A stretch of DNA of 64,000 bases. Source: Larus michahellis (lineage: Eukaryota; Chordata; Aves; Charadriiformes; Laridae). Where the stretch lies: NCBI RefSeq assembly GCF_964199755.1, contig NC_133898.1, forward strand, positions 131,128,224 through 131,192,223. The letters run 5' to 3'. The stretch's first letter is position 1. The number at the start of each line of letters is the position of its first letter. The notes beneath the pieces are model-generated. The model did not search any database. It saw only the letters and a program-made list of their open reading frames with translations, and was not told the origin of the DNA. Below are positions 46,940 through 57,316 of the stretch, piece by piece. The position numbers and the translations under genes were made by a program.

Positions 46940-47056
46940 TTACAGTACTTCTGCAGACCGCAAGCTGATTTTCTCTTCCTCCACTCCTAGTCAATCTGGC
47001 GTGGGCTTCTTCAGCGAGAAGGGCCGTATATTGAAGTGCCTGCTCAGCTGGCTCAC
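46940..47056 (-). CDS. SELENOI: SELENOI last coding exon with in-frame selenocysteine UGA
   Basis: Acceptor gtccccag. Encodes [21 protein letters not shown], then TGA (46991..46993) read as Sec, then [16 protein letters not shown] and TAA at 46940..46942. The Sec context matches the mammalian tail (PNSD-U-LGMEEK). A standard gene finder would stop at the TGA and lose 17 residues. Confidence 0.94.
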
Positions 47057-50000
47057 CTGGGGACAAGGCAGACAACAGGACCTGGTTAGCGAGGAGGAAA
47101 GCGGGCAGAGCACCAAACCAGTTCCCTGTATGGCCAACAAAGCCCTGCCACCTTCCTGCACCCACTTTCCCCCCCACTGCCCACCCTGCCACCTTCCTGC
47201 ACCCACTTTCCCCCACCCCACATGCTCCCCATGGCCACAGCAGATCTGGATCACAGCCCCTGCCTTGTGGGGTAGCCCCTTGGCTATGGGGCCAGCCAGG
47301 CTGCCCTGTCCTGTCCCTGCTGGGGACAGATGCTGGGGACAGCCAGGCACATGGGCCTGCAAGGTGCAGCCTTGCTCCCTTCCCACACCTTCCCAAGGAG
47401 CAGCCTGGCCTGTCCAGGGACAGGATCACCTCCGTTCCTGCCCTCCTCAGGAGGCAGAAACGCCTGCCCTGAGCCCAGGCACGCAGGATTTTACCCTGCG
47501 GTACTGCTCCCTCTCTGCCCCTCCCAGTAGAATTGTTAATAATTTGCTTAAATTTTGATCATCTCTGATTATATCTATATGAAAAAAATCACTCCCTGAA
47601 TCCATTTGCAATTCAAACTGGGGGTCGGGTACTTTGCTTCGACCACAAAGACACACGCAGGAGGGTTACAGAGCCAGGGGAACCCAACACCAGGTCTTGG
47701 ATAGCCGGGCCCCTTTTACACCAGCCTTTGGAAGGAGCTTTCACCACCTCTTCTGAGGACATGAGAAAACCATGGAGGACTGAGAGCCGCACCAGGAAAG
47801 GAGCTTTCAGGCACGGTTCAGAGAACCGCAGACAGGAGGATAAAATGGATGGCGTGGCATTGGCATCTGGTGACTGCAGAATCAAGAGCGAGCAGCGCTG
47901 AGCAGAGCCCAGGGCTGAGCCGGGCACAGAGTCAGGGCAGAGGGTTTATTCCGAATAATTACTCCCAAATTCAGAGCAGTTTGGGATTACATCCCAGTCA
48001 CACAGCCTTAAAAGGCTCTTCAGCTCCAAGTTTCTTTTCCCGTGGAAGAGGAGACTGCACACATGGGCCCTCGGAAAGCTGGACGGAGGGGAAGGAGGGG
48101 AGCAGAGCACTGAGCAGCTCACTGCAGGCGATGGGCAAGCCTGGGCAGGAGGATTACACCGCCCGGTCCGTCCCCAGCTCCAGCTATGATTCCAAGACCA
48201 AATTTATTTAAGCTTCTTAGCTATTCAAATCCTTCTTGCACAGAAGCCTCATTACACTAATTGGAAAGACAAGACAACCTGGCTATTACTTCTTTGCTGT
48301 AATTACAGTCCAAGCTCAACTCTGGAGGCTCCACATTAGAGCTGGCGTTCCCAGGGGACAGGGCTTCCCAAGGAGGGTGTACGCACGTGGCAGTGGCCAC
48401 GCAGGGGACATCGGGTCCCTTGCCTTAGATCCTCAACAGCTTCCTGGGGCATTTCTGAGGGGACTCGGGTCTCCTCTGAGTTTGTTTTTTCTCTTAATCA
48501 AAACTCAGGGAGTCTGGCAGAGCCGGCACACAGCAAGGGCAGCAAATCAGTCCCTGGATCTCTACACAGCCCTTGCAGCAGGGGAGAAGGCATTGCAGCT
48601 GCAGTGTCCCCACGTTCCCTAGCAGGGACGTCCCCCCTCCGTCCTGGCTCTCCCAGTGACTCCAGCAGAGGACACATCAGCGAGGTCACAGATCGAACCC
48701 ACCAACCAAAGTAACGTCACCAGCAGTTTAACTTTTTATACTAAGACTCCCAAATTAAGGACATCCTGTCCGTTGTGCAGACAGTTTCTGCTGCTCTGGG
48801 TATCTACCGGAGCTGCCCTTCCCACCGCCCGAGGGTGCGGGTCACCCATGCTGCCTTACATCCAAGCTGCAACCACAGCCAGGAGGTGTTAAACACGGCA
48901 GCAGAGACGCAAGTATTTGTTTCAAACTAATCTCGGGTTTGTTGTTGTGTGAAGTTCGTTTCAAACCCACACAAGAGCCCGCACAAGCCTCTCGCCAGGA
49001 AGTCAGCTCAAGTTGTGCACGGTCACAGAGAGCAGGAGGAGAGCTTGGCACTCGTGGTTATTCTCACTGACGTTTCTGTTTTTAAGCTCCAAAGAGCTGC
49101 AGCACCCAAAGCCCGCGGTCAGAGCACGGCAGCCAAGCCCGAAGTTCACCTACCACGACCACCCCGTAGTGGATGTGCGCCAGGGTGAGGAAAGCAGTTA
49201 ACAGGTAGAGGAGAAGCGTTTCGCTGCTGGGCACCAACCCGGACATCACCACGAAGAGCACCGCTGCTATGGGGAGCAGCATCCAGTTCAGAGGCTGGCA
49301 GCGTGTGCTGCTCATCTGACAGACGATCAGTTGGCACTGGAGGAAGAGAAAACCGTCAGAGCTCGCGCCCAGTACCGACCCTGCAAGGCCAGAGCTGGCC
49401 ACAGTGCAGAGAGGACGGTCACACACGTGCCAATCGTCTGCACTCACAACTACCATCATGCAATTTCAGCGAGCTTCTCACTCGGGATCTTTCTTTCCAT
49501 TAGAATTCCTGTGGGACACACGAAGCAAAGCCTAACGAGGCAGGAAGGCAACAGGGAAAAGGCACCAAGGGCATCTTTAGAAGTCAAAGGAGCTCCCTTG
49601 AGCTGACCGAGCTGCACCAGCGTTATGCGCACCATCAGCAGAAAATGCTGCCAAGCAGCAGCGCGAGGTGCCGGCCCCAGGGCATGGACACACAGAGCTG
49701 CACAGCCACACGTCCCAGGCAACGAGCACAAGTGCCTTTGTTAAGGTCTCAAGCAAGCAAAAACGCAAAATGCGGCTAAATCAGATTTTGACAAAAGCTT
49801 TAGTCCCCCCCTTTTTAATTTTATCCCAAAAAAGGAAAGGAACTCCTTCCACACGAGCAGTTTGCTACTCACAACACAGAGGACACACGCATGTGTAAAC
49901 ACACTCAATTTACCTAATTCTCTAGTTTCTCAAGAGCGAGAGCCGCAGCACAAAATTCACAGACCCCAAACCCCATCTACTTCCCTGTTTGATCTTTCAG

Positions 50001-53000
50001 TCACAGCAAAACAGAAAAGCTGTTAAATTAATCTTGAAATATCCCTTCTCTCCTCACATTTGAGCTGGTCTTTTTCTTCCAGCTTCCCAAGCATTCTGGC
50101 AGGCTTCAGATTCCCCCGGGATAAACTGGAGCATAAAGCAAAAGCCACTTACAGAAATGTTAGCAAAGGCTGTTCCAACCATGAAATAGAAGAGCCTGGG
50201 ATGGACCTCCAGGATGTCCATCGGGGACACGAAGATCCACGTGGTGCAGAGCAGGAAGAGCAACACTGGGGACACCAGCGGCAGCATGATTTCATACACA
50301 GAGTGGTGCTTCAAGGTGTTATTTTTATAGGCCCTGAAAGGGAAGCAAAGACATGAAAATACCCGGAACCACGGCTAAAAAAACCACGGTCTTCAGGAGA
50401 AGGCTGGAAAGTCTGATGGGCCGTCCTGCTACACAGAACTGCCGACATCAGTCAAATCTGATGGGCCATTCTGCTACCCAAAACTGCTGATATCAGTCAC
50501 AATGACGGTCAGAGGAGGAAGATACACACCTTCATCGTTAACCAAAAAACCTCTGGGTTGTCTGATTCCCTGGGTTGTGACGAGCAGGACAAGCCCACAA
50601 AAGCTGGGGACCCTCACCCTCCTGCAAGACCCTGCCAAGTCGGCTGCCAGCCCACTCCTCCCAGTGCACCCTGCAAACTGGGACCTTCTGGTGCGTCAGA
50701 GCCATTTTGTCACACTGAAGAAAGCCTGAAAGTCTGAAAACACTAAGGAAACCAAATTCTAAGAGGCTTTGGGGGCTGCTGCGAAGGTGCTGGTGCAGGG
50801 AGGGGGGCTTGAGGACGGAGAAACTTACTTGTAGAAGTTGTAGAGGCTCATGGGCAGCGTCACCGTGAGAGCGCAAGCTGGAAGAGAAAAGAGCCACGTT
50901 ATTGCCCCATGACAGAGGGAGACCATCACGTGCACCCCACGAGCGGGCAGGTGGTTCTGCCCCAGTTTAAGTTGCTCGCCACAAAAATAGCTCAGGGGTG
51001 CACCAGGAATAGCTCGGCACGTTTAACAGTAGGTGCTCGTAATTCTGGTCCAAGAGCTGTAATTACAAGTTGAGGTCTGCTATAAATTAAAGACATTTCC
51101 ATTTGAAAAAGTTGCATTAATGAGCCCAGTATTACGCTTTAAACAGTTATGAAGTTTAATTATAATACTGTCTTTAATGAGACAAGAGATGACTTCAAAC
51201 TCCACACGTGACATGGCTGTGCACAACAATTTTCAGTCTTCCTAATAAAGCCAATTTGCTGTTTCTCCCACTGCGAGCAAGCATTTCCAGCTGCCGCTGC
51301 GCAAAAAAGTTCTTTTCATTTAACTTGACAAATAATACGAAGAGTCTAAATGACTTTGACATTCTAGACCTCAATAGGGAACATCATCCGCTACAGTCAA
51401 AGCCCCGAGAGTCTATCACAGCTCCTTCCGTGTTTATCTAGCAGTAGGTGTTTTAACAGAGCTGTAAACATTCCCGCTTTTAATAACCCAACTCCGATCC
51501 CAGTGCACAAATCCAGCCAAGGCAGGCATCCTGCTCTAGTTTTCACAAAGGAAAAGTGCATTTATGATTCATATGTTAAGTTAGACGGCTGCCAAAGGAA
51601 AGCTCAGAATATCCACCTGCTGAAGAAAAACGCAAGCATTAGATTTAACACAGTTCAAGACGTATCGACTTGAAATTAAGCAGTTGCAATTAACCCCTAA
51701 AGAAAGGGATATAGACTAAGAAAAATGAAACGAAGAAAGGACTTTTGAGTAAACCCAATTTCGTCGGCAGAGACGGCTCTCCCCCGCTAAGCTTCGCCTG
51801 CATTACTCCCCCCTTTGCAGTGGCTCCTTCCGATGGACCGCTGGGGAGAAAGGCTGGGCTTTTATTTAACTTTATTAAATTTTTTTATGTATTTTTCAGG
51901 ATCGGCACAAAATATATGCGGAGCGTGAGCATGGCTCTCCGCTTCCTTGCTCTTCTGGCCCGCACAGACCCAGGCAGAGTGGAGTTAACCCCTCCACAGT
52001 AACTGCAGAAGACAGCAGCGCTTCGAAACGCTGGGGGAGGGCAGGCTGCGGGGACAGCCTCAGCTACGCACTTCAACCCCAGCCAACAGGAGCTCTCAGT
52101 ACAGCAAACACAACAGCGTTATCATGTAATTAAGACATTGGGTTTCATTAAAAAGGTGGAGTTTAAAAGACAGGCTTCAACATGGAGTTTCTTACCAATA
52201 ATCATTGCAGTGAATAGGTCTCTATATAAGAAATTAAACAGGAAAGGTGCATACCAGGCCTCAACTCCCACAATGGCCGTCACTATGTAGACAATTGAAA
52301 TGGTCTGGAAGAAAGCAGAGGACAAAGCAGGTGTGAGCCACCCCTTGGGCACATCTGGCAGCACCCACCCGGCAGCTGGACAAGTACGCTCCAAGCCACA
52401 TCGTGTTCCCTCCTCCCCACCGGCAGGAAGGGGGAAAATAATCCAAAATAACCCACAAACATCCCATGTTACAAGATCAGGTCTAACAAGTGCAGTAGCT
52501 GAGAAGGATAGGACCCAGAGCTGCTCCTGGCAGCAGGAGCAGAGATGTCCTCGTGCAGCTTGAACTCACGAGATGCTCAAAGCACCAAAAAGAGTTTTTA
52601 CACTACGAGTTGCCGTGACCCTGGAGGGTTCATTCGGGGACTCTGTCTTACCCATCTGGCGAGGCGATTACAGGGAGAAAGCTAACAAGGGATATTGCAG
52701 TTTCAGCAGTAACCCCAAAGCTGGGTGAAACATGCTGCAGGGCAGCTCAGCCCTCTACCCCCTGCCCTTCTGCAAGAGGCAGAGATCCCAAAGCATTAAG
52801 GTGAAGCAATGCTTCTGGAGAAGGGTCAGAGGGGACCGGCCACGGTCTCCTTTTACGAGCAGAGACGATTACTGCAATTAATGCAGCTGCATTAACTGAA
52901 CTCTCCTTCCAACTTGTTGCATTTCCCACCCAGTGCCTGATAAGAACGACGGAATTGCCCAGGTTGGACGCGACCTTTCAGGCCATCAAGTCCAACCATC

Positions 53001-56000
53001 AACCCAACGCTGCCAAGGCCACCACTACCCCATGGCCCTCAGCACCACGTCTGCCCGGCTTTTAAATAACCCCAGGGATGGCGACTCCACCACTGCCCTG
53101 GGCAGCCTCTTCCAATGCTTCACAACCCTTTCAGTGTAAAAATTCTTCCCAATATCCATCCTAAACCTCCCCTGGTGCAACTTGAGGCCATTTCCTCCTG
53201 TCGTATCACCTCCTCCTTGGGAGAAGAGAAGAACTGTGTGCTGCGCGGGGCGGTGAGATCGCACCCTGGTTAGGAAGCGCAGCCACGAGCAGGAAAGGTG
53301 AATTCTATCATCCAGAGCTTGCTCCCAGTTCTGACGGGCTCTTCAGAAAGAGCTTCCTGCAGAGAAGTCCTAATGAGAGCTGGACTTGCCAACATACCTA
53401 AGGGTCCCACACCATCAGTCTCAACATCAACTGCCCTGTTACAACGGTACAGAGGGCACCTCCCCAGGAACCTGTGCTCCAAGCACAGCAATTAACATGC
53501 CAATTAGTTACTCTGCTACATTTTGGCACACATCCCGTTAGTGCCAAAAAGCACCCCAAACCTCTAGACTTGAATTTACCTATGCTGGTACAACGCAGAA
53601 AACTAACTAGGCAACAATTTAGGTGGCCAAAACACGCACCTTGGGACAGCAGAAACCAGGCAGAGGAAACACGTGGCAATACCCGTTCCTCAAACTTTGG
53701 TTTTTGTGGACTGTCCATCTACAAAAGCTACTCAGAACAAAATAAAAACGAAACCACACAAACCTCCTTGGATTTAACGGTTTTGAGCAGGTGAACTCTG
53801 GTGCCATGACCCCCGCTCATTAAAGCAATTAAAGCTCAAAGTCATACAGTCTTATAGAATCACAGAATGGTTAGAGTTGGAAGGGATCTTGAAGATCAGC
53901 CAGTTCCAACCCCCTGCCCTGGGCAGGGACACATCCCACCAGCCCAGGTTGCTCCAAGCCCCGGCCAACCTGGCCTTGAACCCCTCCAGGGATGGGGCAG
54001 CCACAGCTCCTCTGGGCAACTTGGGCCAGGGGCTCACTCCCCTCACACCAAGGAATTTCCTCCTCATACCTAATCTAAGTCTACCCTTGGAGAGCTCTTC
54101 TCCTCCACAATGCCCGGAGACAGGCTGAAGACACGCACCTCCAGAGCGTAATGCAGTGACCAGTTCACCAGGCTCTGGACACGGACCAGCGCTGCTCGCA
54201 TCCCTCGCACACCTCAGCGGGGACTATCACACGCCAGCGCTTTATCCAGCTTCTGCTGAAGCCGAGCAGCGGCTGCGGCTTGCACTTACCACCTGGCTGA
54301 TGTCATATCCCCAGGGCAGGAAGAGGATCCCCGTGTTATACTTCTCCCAGTGGGAGAGGATGAATGAAAACAAGACCACCCACAAGAGGAGGTAGAGAAC
54401 GAAGACACTGACGCCCGTGGAGCCCCGTCCAAAGGTGGAGTAGACCGTCACCACAAAGTAGACGCATGCCCAGCTGTCCAGGCCATGATCAAAGAGCTCT
54501 CCCAGGGGCGTGCTGGAGTTGGTCCGGCGAGCCTGCTTCCCATCAACGCCATCTGGGAAGAGAAGGAGAAATGGGGAGTTTTGCTGGACACCCTCATGCA
54601 AAGCAACAGGCCGGCTTCTGGCTGACAAAGCGTGCAGTCAGTGAAGAGCAGCTTCCACCACCTCCATCCTCTAATGGGGAGTGTGCTTCTCACCCCTCCT
54701 CGCTCTACTCAAGACTGAAAAATGCAATAAAGTCTGACAAGATTACATTTATTTAAACGAGACCAAAGACAGAATTTCACAATTCGTCTCAAAGTCAGTT
54801 CCAGCATCCTCCTTTCACACCAGCTGCTCCAGGACAACTTCCTCCTGTCCACTTTGCCAAGCAGCTCCCAGAAACTGCTCTTGCAGCCCGCGCCGCAGTT
54901 GGGTCAGTGCATGGCAGAAGCCCAGGATTTCTCAACAGGCTCAGAGATAAGACAACACGCAGCCGCAGCGTGAAAAGATCACAGACACAACCCCCCATGA
55001 AACAACGAGATAAAGTCTTACCTAACGTATAGGCAATGAAGTTGAGGAGACCCACAATGACCCACACACCGTTTGGAACGTGCTGGTGATCAGGAGCTGC
55101 AGAGATCAGAAGGACCCAAGTCAGGGCAGCTCAGTATGTACTTTGAATGAGTTTATTTTGGCACAAAGACCAGCAGCTCACTAAGACAAAGCACCTACAC
55201 AACTCAAACAGTGGAACTGAGATGTTAGCGTTCCAGGACACGATGGAAGAGCCAGGTCAATAAGGACTTTGATGTCCTTGTCCTCTGTCCCAAGCTCCCC
55301 GAAGTCACAGGATCTAAGAACTGCTCTGCTAAAACACTTGCCCATAGAGCATCAAGTGGAGCCTCTTTGAGGTGTGGTAACACCCTGCCTCTGCAGACAC
55401 AGTCTCCAGTCTGCATCCTACCAATTGAAATAGTTCCTCCTTAACAACCTCTCCACCTCCTCCAGCACCCTTTGGGCAGATAGCCAGCTCAGATGTCTGC
55501 AACTGAGGGAGTCCAAAAGGCACGTTTGAAAAAAGCAGGACGGGGCACGGCTTCTTGGCAGCAGCCTCACAGGAGGGCACATGGAGGTCTCCTAGGGGGA
55601 AGAATGATTCCACGGAATGCCAACTCTTGTTTCCTCAGAGCAGCACAATGGTGCCTTTCCAGCAGCAAACAGAAGGCATCAAGTCTACAAAAGCATCCAT
55701 GGAGGAGGGAAGGCAGAAGCTTCTGGAGACCTCACCAGCAAAATGAAGTAGAACATGCATAACACGTATGTAAAAGGGTCCCAAAGCACGAGCTTCACCA
55801 TGCTGTTGGCAGAGCCCAAGTTTCTGGACGTCTGATGTCCTGGGGATTCTCACACTGAACTTCCTTCCCTGAGCTACTGTCAGCTTTTTCTTCCTATGGC
55901 TCACGGACCAAAAGTCAGTTCAAACCTCAGCTAACAGCCACAGATGCCACCCGGGCTTTTGAAAGCCTGGCATATTGACAACAGTACTCACCTACCTATC

Positions 56001-57316
56001 GATAAAGGCAATGCCAAGAAACCGATATTTTTCCTACTTAACTGTGTTTTGATGATTGGCCCAGTTTTAGAAGAACTAGATGAACTCTTCTGAGCAATCT
56101 AAACTAAACCAGGCAGGGGCAAAGGGAGAGAAAAATATAGAGAGGAAGCTATTGATAAGTGACTGAGAGTTATCATGCTGTATTAATCTTTTCCCTGGGA
56201 CACTCCCATGAGGAAGGGGACACAACTGAACCTTTGGATTCACAAACAGATGAACATGGGCACTGCTAAAGGTTTAAAGCTGTGCATATGCTTGCAGAAT
56301 GGTGAAACTGAGAAAGAAGATTCTGCCTTTGTTAATCTGAATGTGGTGCTGGCATGTTCTTGCAAGAGGGTAATTAGCTGGGATGCAAGGAACAAGGCTC
56401 TACCTGCTGACTTCAGGGAAGCAGTTTCCCACGTTACCCTGTTAGATTTTAAAATACAACAGGGGCATTAGAAGGTTTAAAAAAAAAAAAAAAAAAAAAA
56501 CAAACAGGGCACTTGGTTCTTGTCTGCTCCGTAGGCAGAGCCAATTCCTACTCAAAATTTTGGCTGTTTCCTCCTCCACTGCCAGCCAGGCACACGTCCA
56601 CCCAGCAGGAAGGCATATTATTCGGACAAGTCCTCATCATGAAGCCCAGCGAGTTCAACCCTGTCCCTTCTCTGGCACAGCCACCTGCCTCTGGGAATGC
56701 CCAGACTAAGAGGCCTTATCAACGAGCATCAGAAGTCACTGCAGAGGAGGTGACAGACTTCACCGCTCCAACACTTCGCATCCGAACAGGAACATGCAGC
56801 CTTACCAGAAGCATAAAAGTCAGGGTCGAAGTATGCCATGAGGAAGAAGTTGAAGACAAGCAGCAGGAAGCCAGAAAACGTTATCAAATTTGGGGCCAGC
56901 CAGGTAGGGAAGATCTATGGGAAAGCAGCAAAAGAACACATGAACTCGTTAAAACATGTAATATGGACCAAGTGCTGCTCCCAGCCACAGCAGAGACCTG
57001 GTTACAATCGTCTGGGCGTTAGACAACACCACTTAGTCGCATCCGGCACGTCACGGGGCAGCAAGAATCACAGAAGCTTTAGGCTGCGATGCAGTGAGCT
57101 CGGGGCAGGCTGCAGGCTGGAAGGCAGCACCCTTTGTAATTAGTTGCACCACAAACGAAGCAGGGCTTTTCAGCTGACAGTTTTACAGAGAAGACTTTGT
57201 GGTGACTGGAGTTCTGCTGTCCCACCCAGGGCAGGACGAGGTCTCACCTTCACTATCGTGTTCCAGAAGGGATGCATGACGTACAGAGACAGGGGGTTGC
57301 TGTCCACGGCACTGTA
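46940..57316 (-). CDS. SELENOI: Selenoprotein I / ethanolaminephosphotransferase 1, all but exon 1 (9 exons)
   Basis: Transfers phosphoethanolamine from CDP-ethanolamine to diacylglycerol (or alkyl-acyl-glycerol), the last step of the Kennedy pathway, in endomembranes. Nine - strand exons (57248..57316, 56806..56914, 55022..55096, 54290..54552, 52196..52304, 50829..50877, 50153..50333, 49154..49336, 46940..47056) join in frame to 1,155 nt, 384 residues plus stop. The CDP-alcohol phosphotransferase motif DG-x2-AR-x8-G-x3-D-x3-D is intact. Several hydrophobic segments match the polytopic family. An in-frame TGA at 46991..46993 sits where the family has selenocysteine. With the missing exon 1 (about 19 codons) the protein would be about 403 aa against 397 in human; the extra six residues are at the C-terminus. 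CEPT1 and CHPT1 are related but lack the Sec tail. Confidence 0.96.
46991..46993 (-). other. SELENOI: Selenocysteine codon (UGA recoding site)
   Basis: Located at the exact family Sec position, with conserved residues downstream of it. It is followed by CTAG, so the context is UGA CUA G. Confidence 0.92.
47143..47218. repeat. Tandem duplication, about 41-bp unit
   Basis: CCCTGCCACCTTCCTGCACC recurs 41 bp later; C-rich intronic sequence about 90 bp upstream of the last SELENOI exon. Confidence 0.8.
49154..49336 (-). CDS. SELENOI: SELENOI exon 9
   Basis: Acceptor cctccag, donor gtaggt; 61 codons [20 protein letters not shown] to [12 protein letters not shown], with the last two membrane segments. 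Confidence 0.95.
50153..50333 (-). CDS. SELENOI: SELENOI exon 8
   Basis: Acceptor ctttcag, donor gtaagt. Encodes [20 protein letters not shown], a hydrophobic span, and [17 protein letters not shown]. Confidence 0.95.
50412..50501. repeat. Tandem duplication, 45-bp unit, two copies
   Basis: TCTGATGGGCCGTCCTGCTA and TCTGATGGGCCATTCTGCTA start two adjacent 45-bp units differing at a handful of bases; in the SELENOI intron between exons 7 and 8. Confidence 0.85.
50829..50877 (-). CDS. SELENOI: SELENOI exon 7 (49 nt)
   Basis: Acceptor tcttccag, donor gtaagt. Encodes [15 protein letters not shown] with split codons at both ends. The joining codon at the 5' end gives Ala where human has Gly. Confidence 0.9.
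52196..52304 (-). CDS. SELENOI: SELENOI exon 6
   Basis: Acceptor tcttccag, donor gtaaga. Encodes [20 protein letters not shown] and [16 protein letters not shown]. Confidence 0.95.
52950..53224 (-). mobile_element. CR1 LINE fragment
   Basis: GGAATTGCCCAGGTTGGACG and following CR1 3' sequence, in the SELENOI intron between exons 5 and 6; the 3' octamers are lost. Confidence 0.9.
53853..54088 (-). mobile_element. CR1 LINE fragment
   Basis: TATAGAATCACAGAATGG then GTTGGAAGGGATCTTGAAG; about 200 bp from SELENOI exon 5. Confidence 0.92.
54290..54552 (-). CDS. SELENOI: SELENOI exon 5 (catalytic motif)
   Basis: Acceptor cttcccag, donor gtaagt. Carries DGKQARR...GELFDHGLD, the Mg2+-binding and catalytic CDP-alcohol phosphotransferase signature, followed by membrane segments [19 protein letters not shown] and [12 protein letters not shown]. 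Confidence 0.97.
55022..55096 (-). CDS. SELENOI: SELENOI exon 4
   Basis: Acceptor tctgcag, donor gtaaga. Encodes [24 protein letters not shown]; its last base starts the first Asp of DGVDG. Confidence 0.94.
   Translation of the reverse strand, partial: LLITSTFQTVCGSLWVSSTSLPIR
56477..56500 (+). repeat. Poly(A) tract
   Basis: A run of over 20 in a SELENOI intron; no recognisable retroposed element precedes it. Confidence 0.8.
56806..56914 (-). CDS. SELENOI: SELENOI exon 3 (first membrane segment)
   Basis: Acceptor cccatag, donor gtaagg. Encodes [20 protein letters not shown] and [16 protein letters not shown], a hydrophobic span preceded by the conserved [10 protein letters not shown]. Confidence 0.95.
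57248..57316 (-). CDS. SELENOI: SELENOI exon 2
   Basis: Acceptor gttcacag, donor gtgaga; 23 codons [23 protein letters not shown]. Continues an exon 1 not found in the window. Confidence 0.94.

Larger units (their letters stand above)
47057..57247 (-). other. SELENOI introns 2 to 9
   Basis: The largest are 47057-49153, 50878-52195, 52305-54289 and 55097-56805. They contain two CR1 copies, two small tandem duplications and a poly(A) tract, and no second gene. Confidence 0.65.

Noticed and set aside
46917..47429. 170-codon - strand frame across the last SELENOI exon
   Set aside because: Different frame from the verified exon, which splices at 47056 and continues the protein in the frame ending at the Sec UGA.
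56208..56500. Open frame followed by a poly(A) run, as in a retroposed gene
   Set aside because: No parent protein recognised and no target-site duplication found by eye; kept only as a poly(A) tract.
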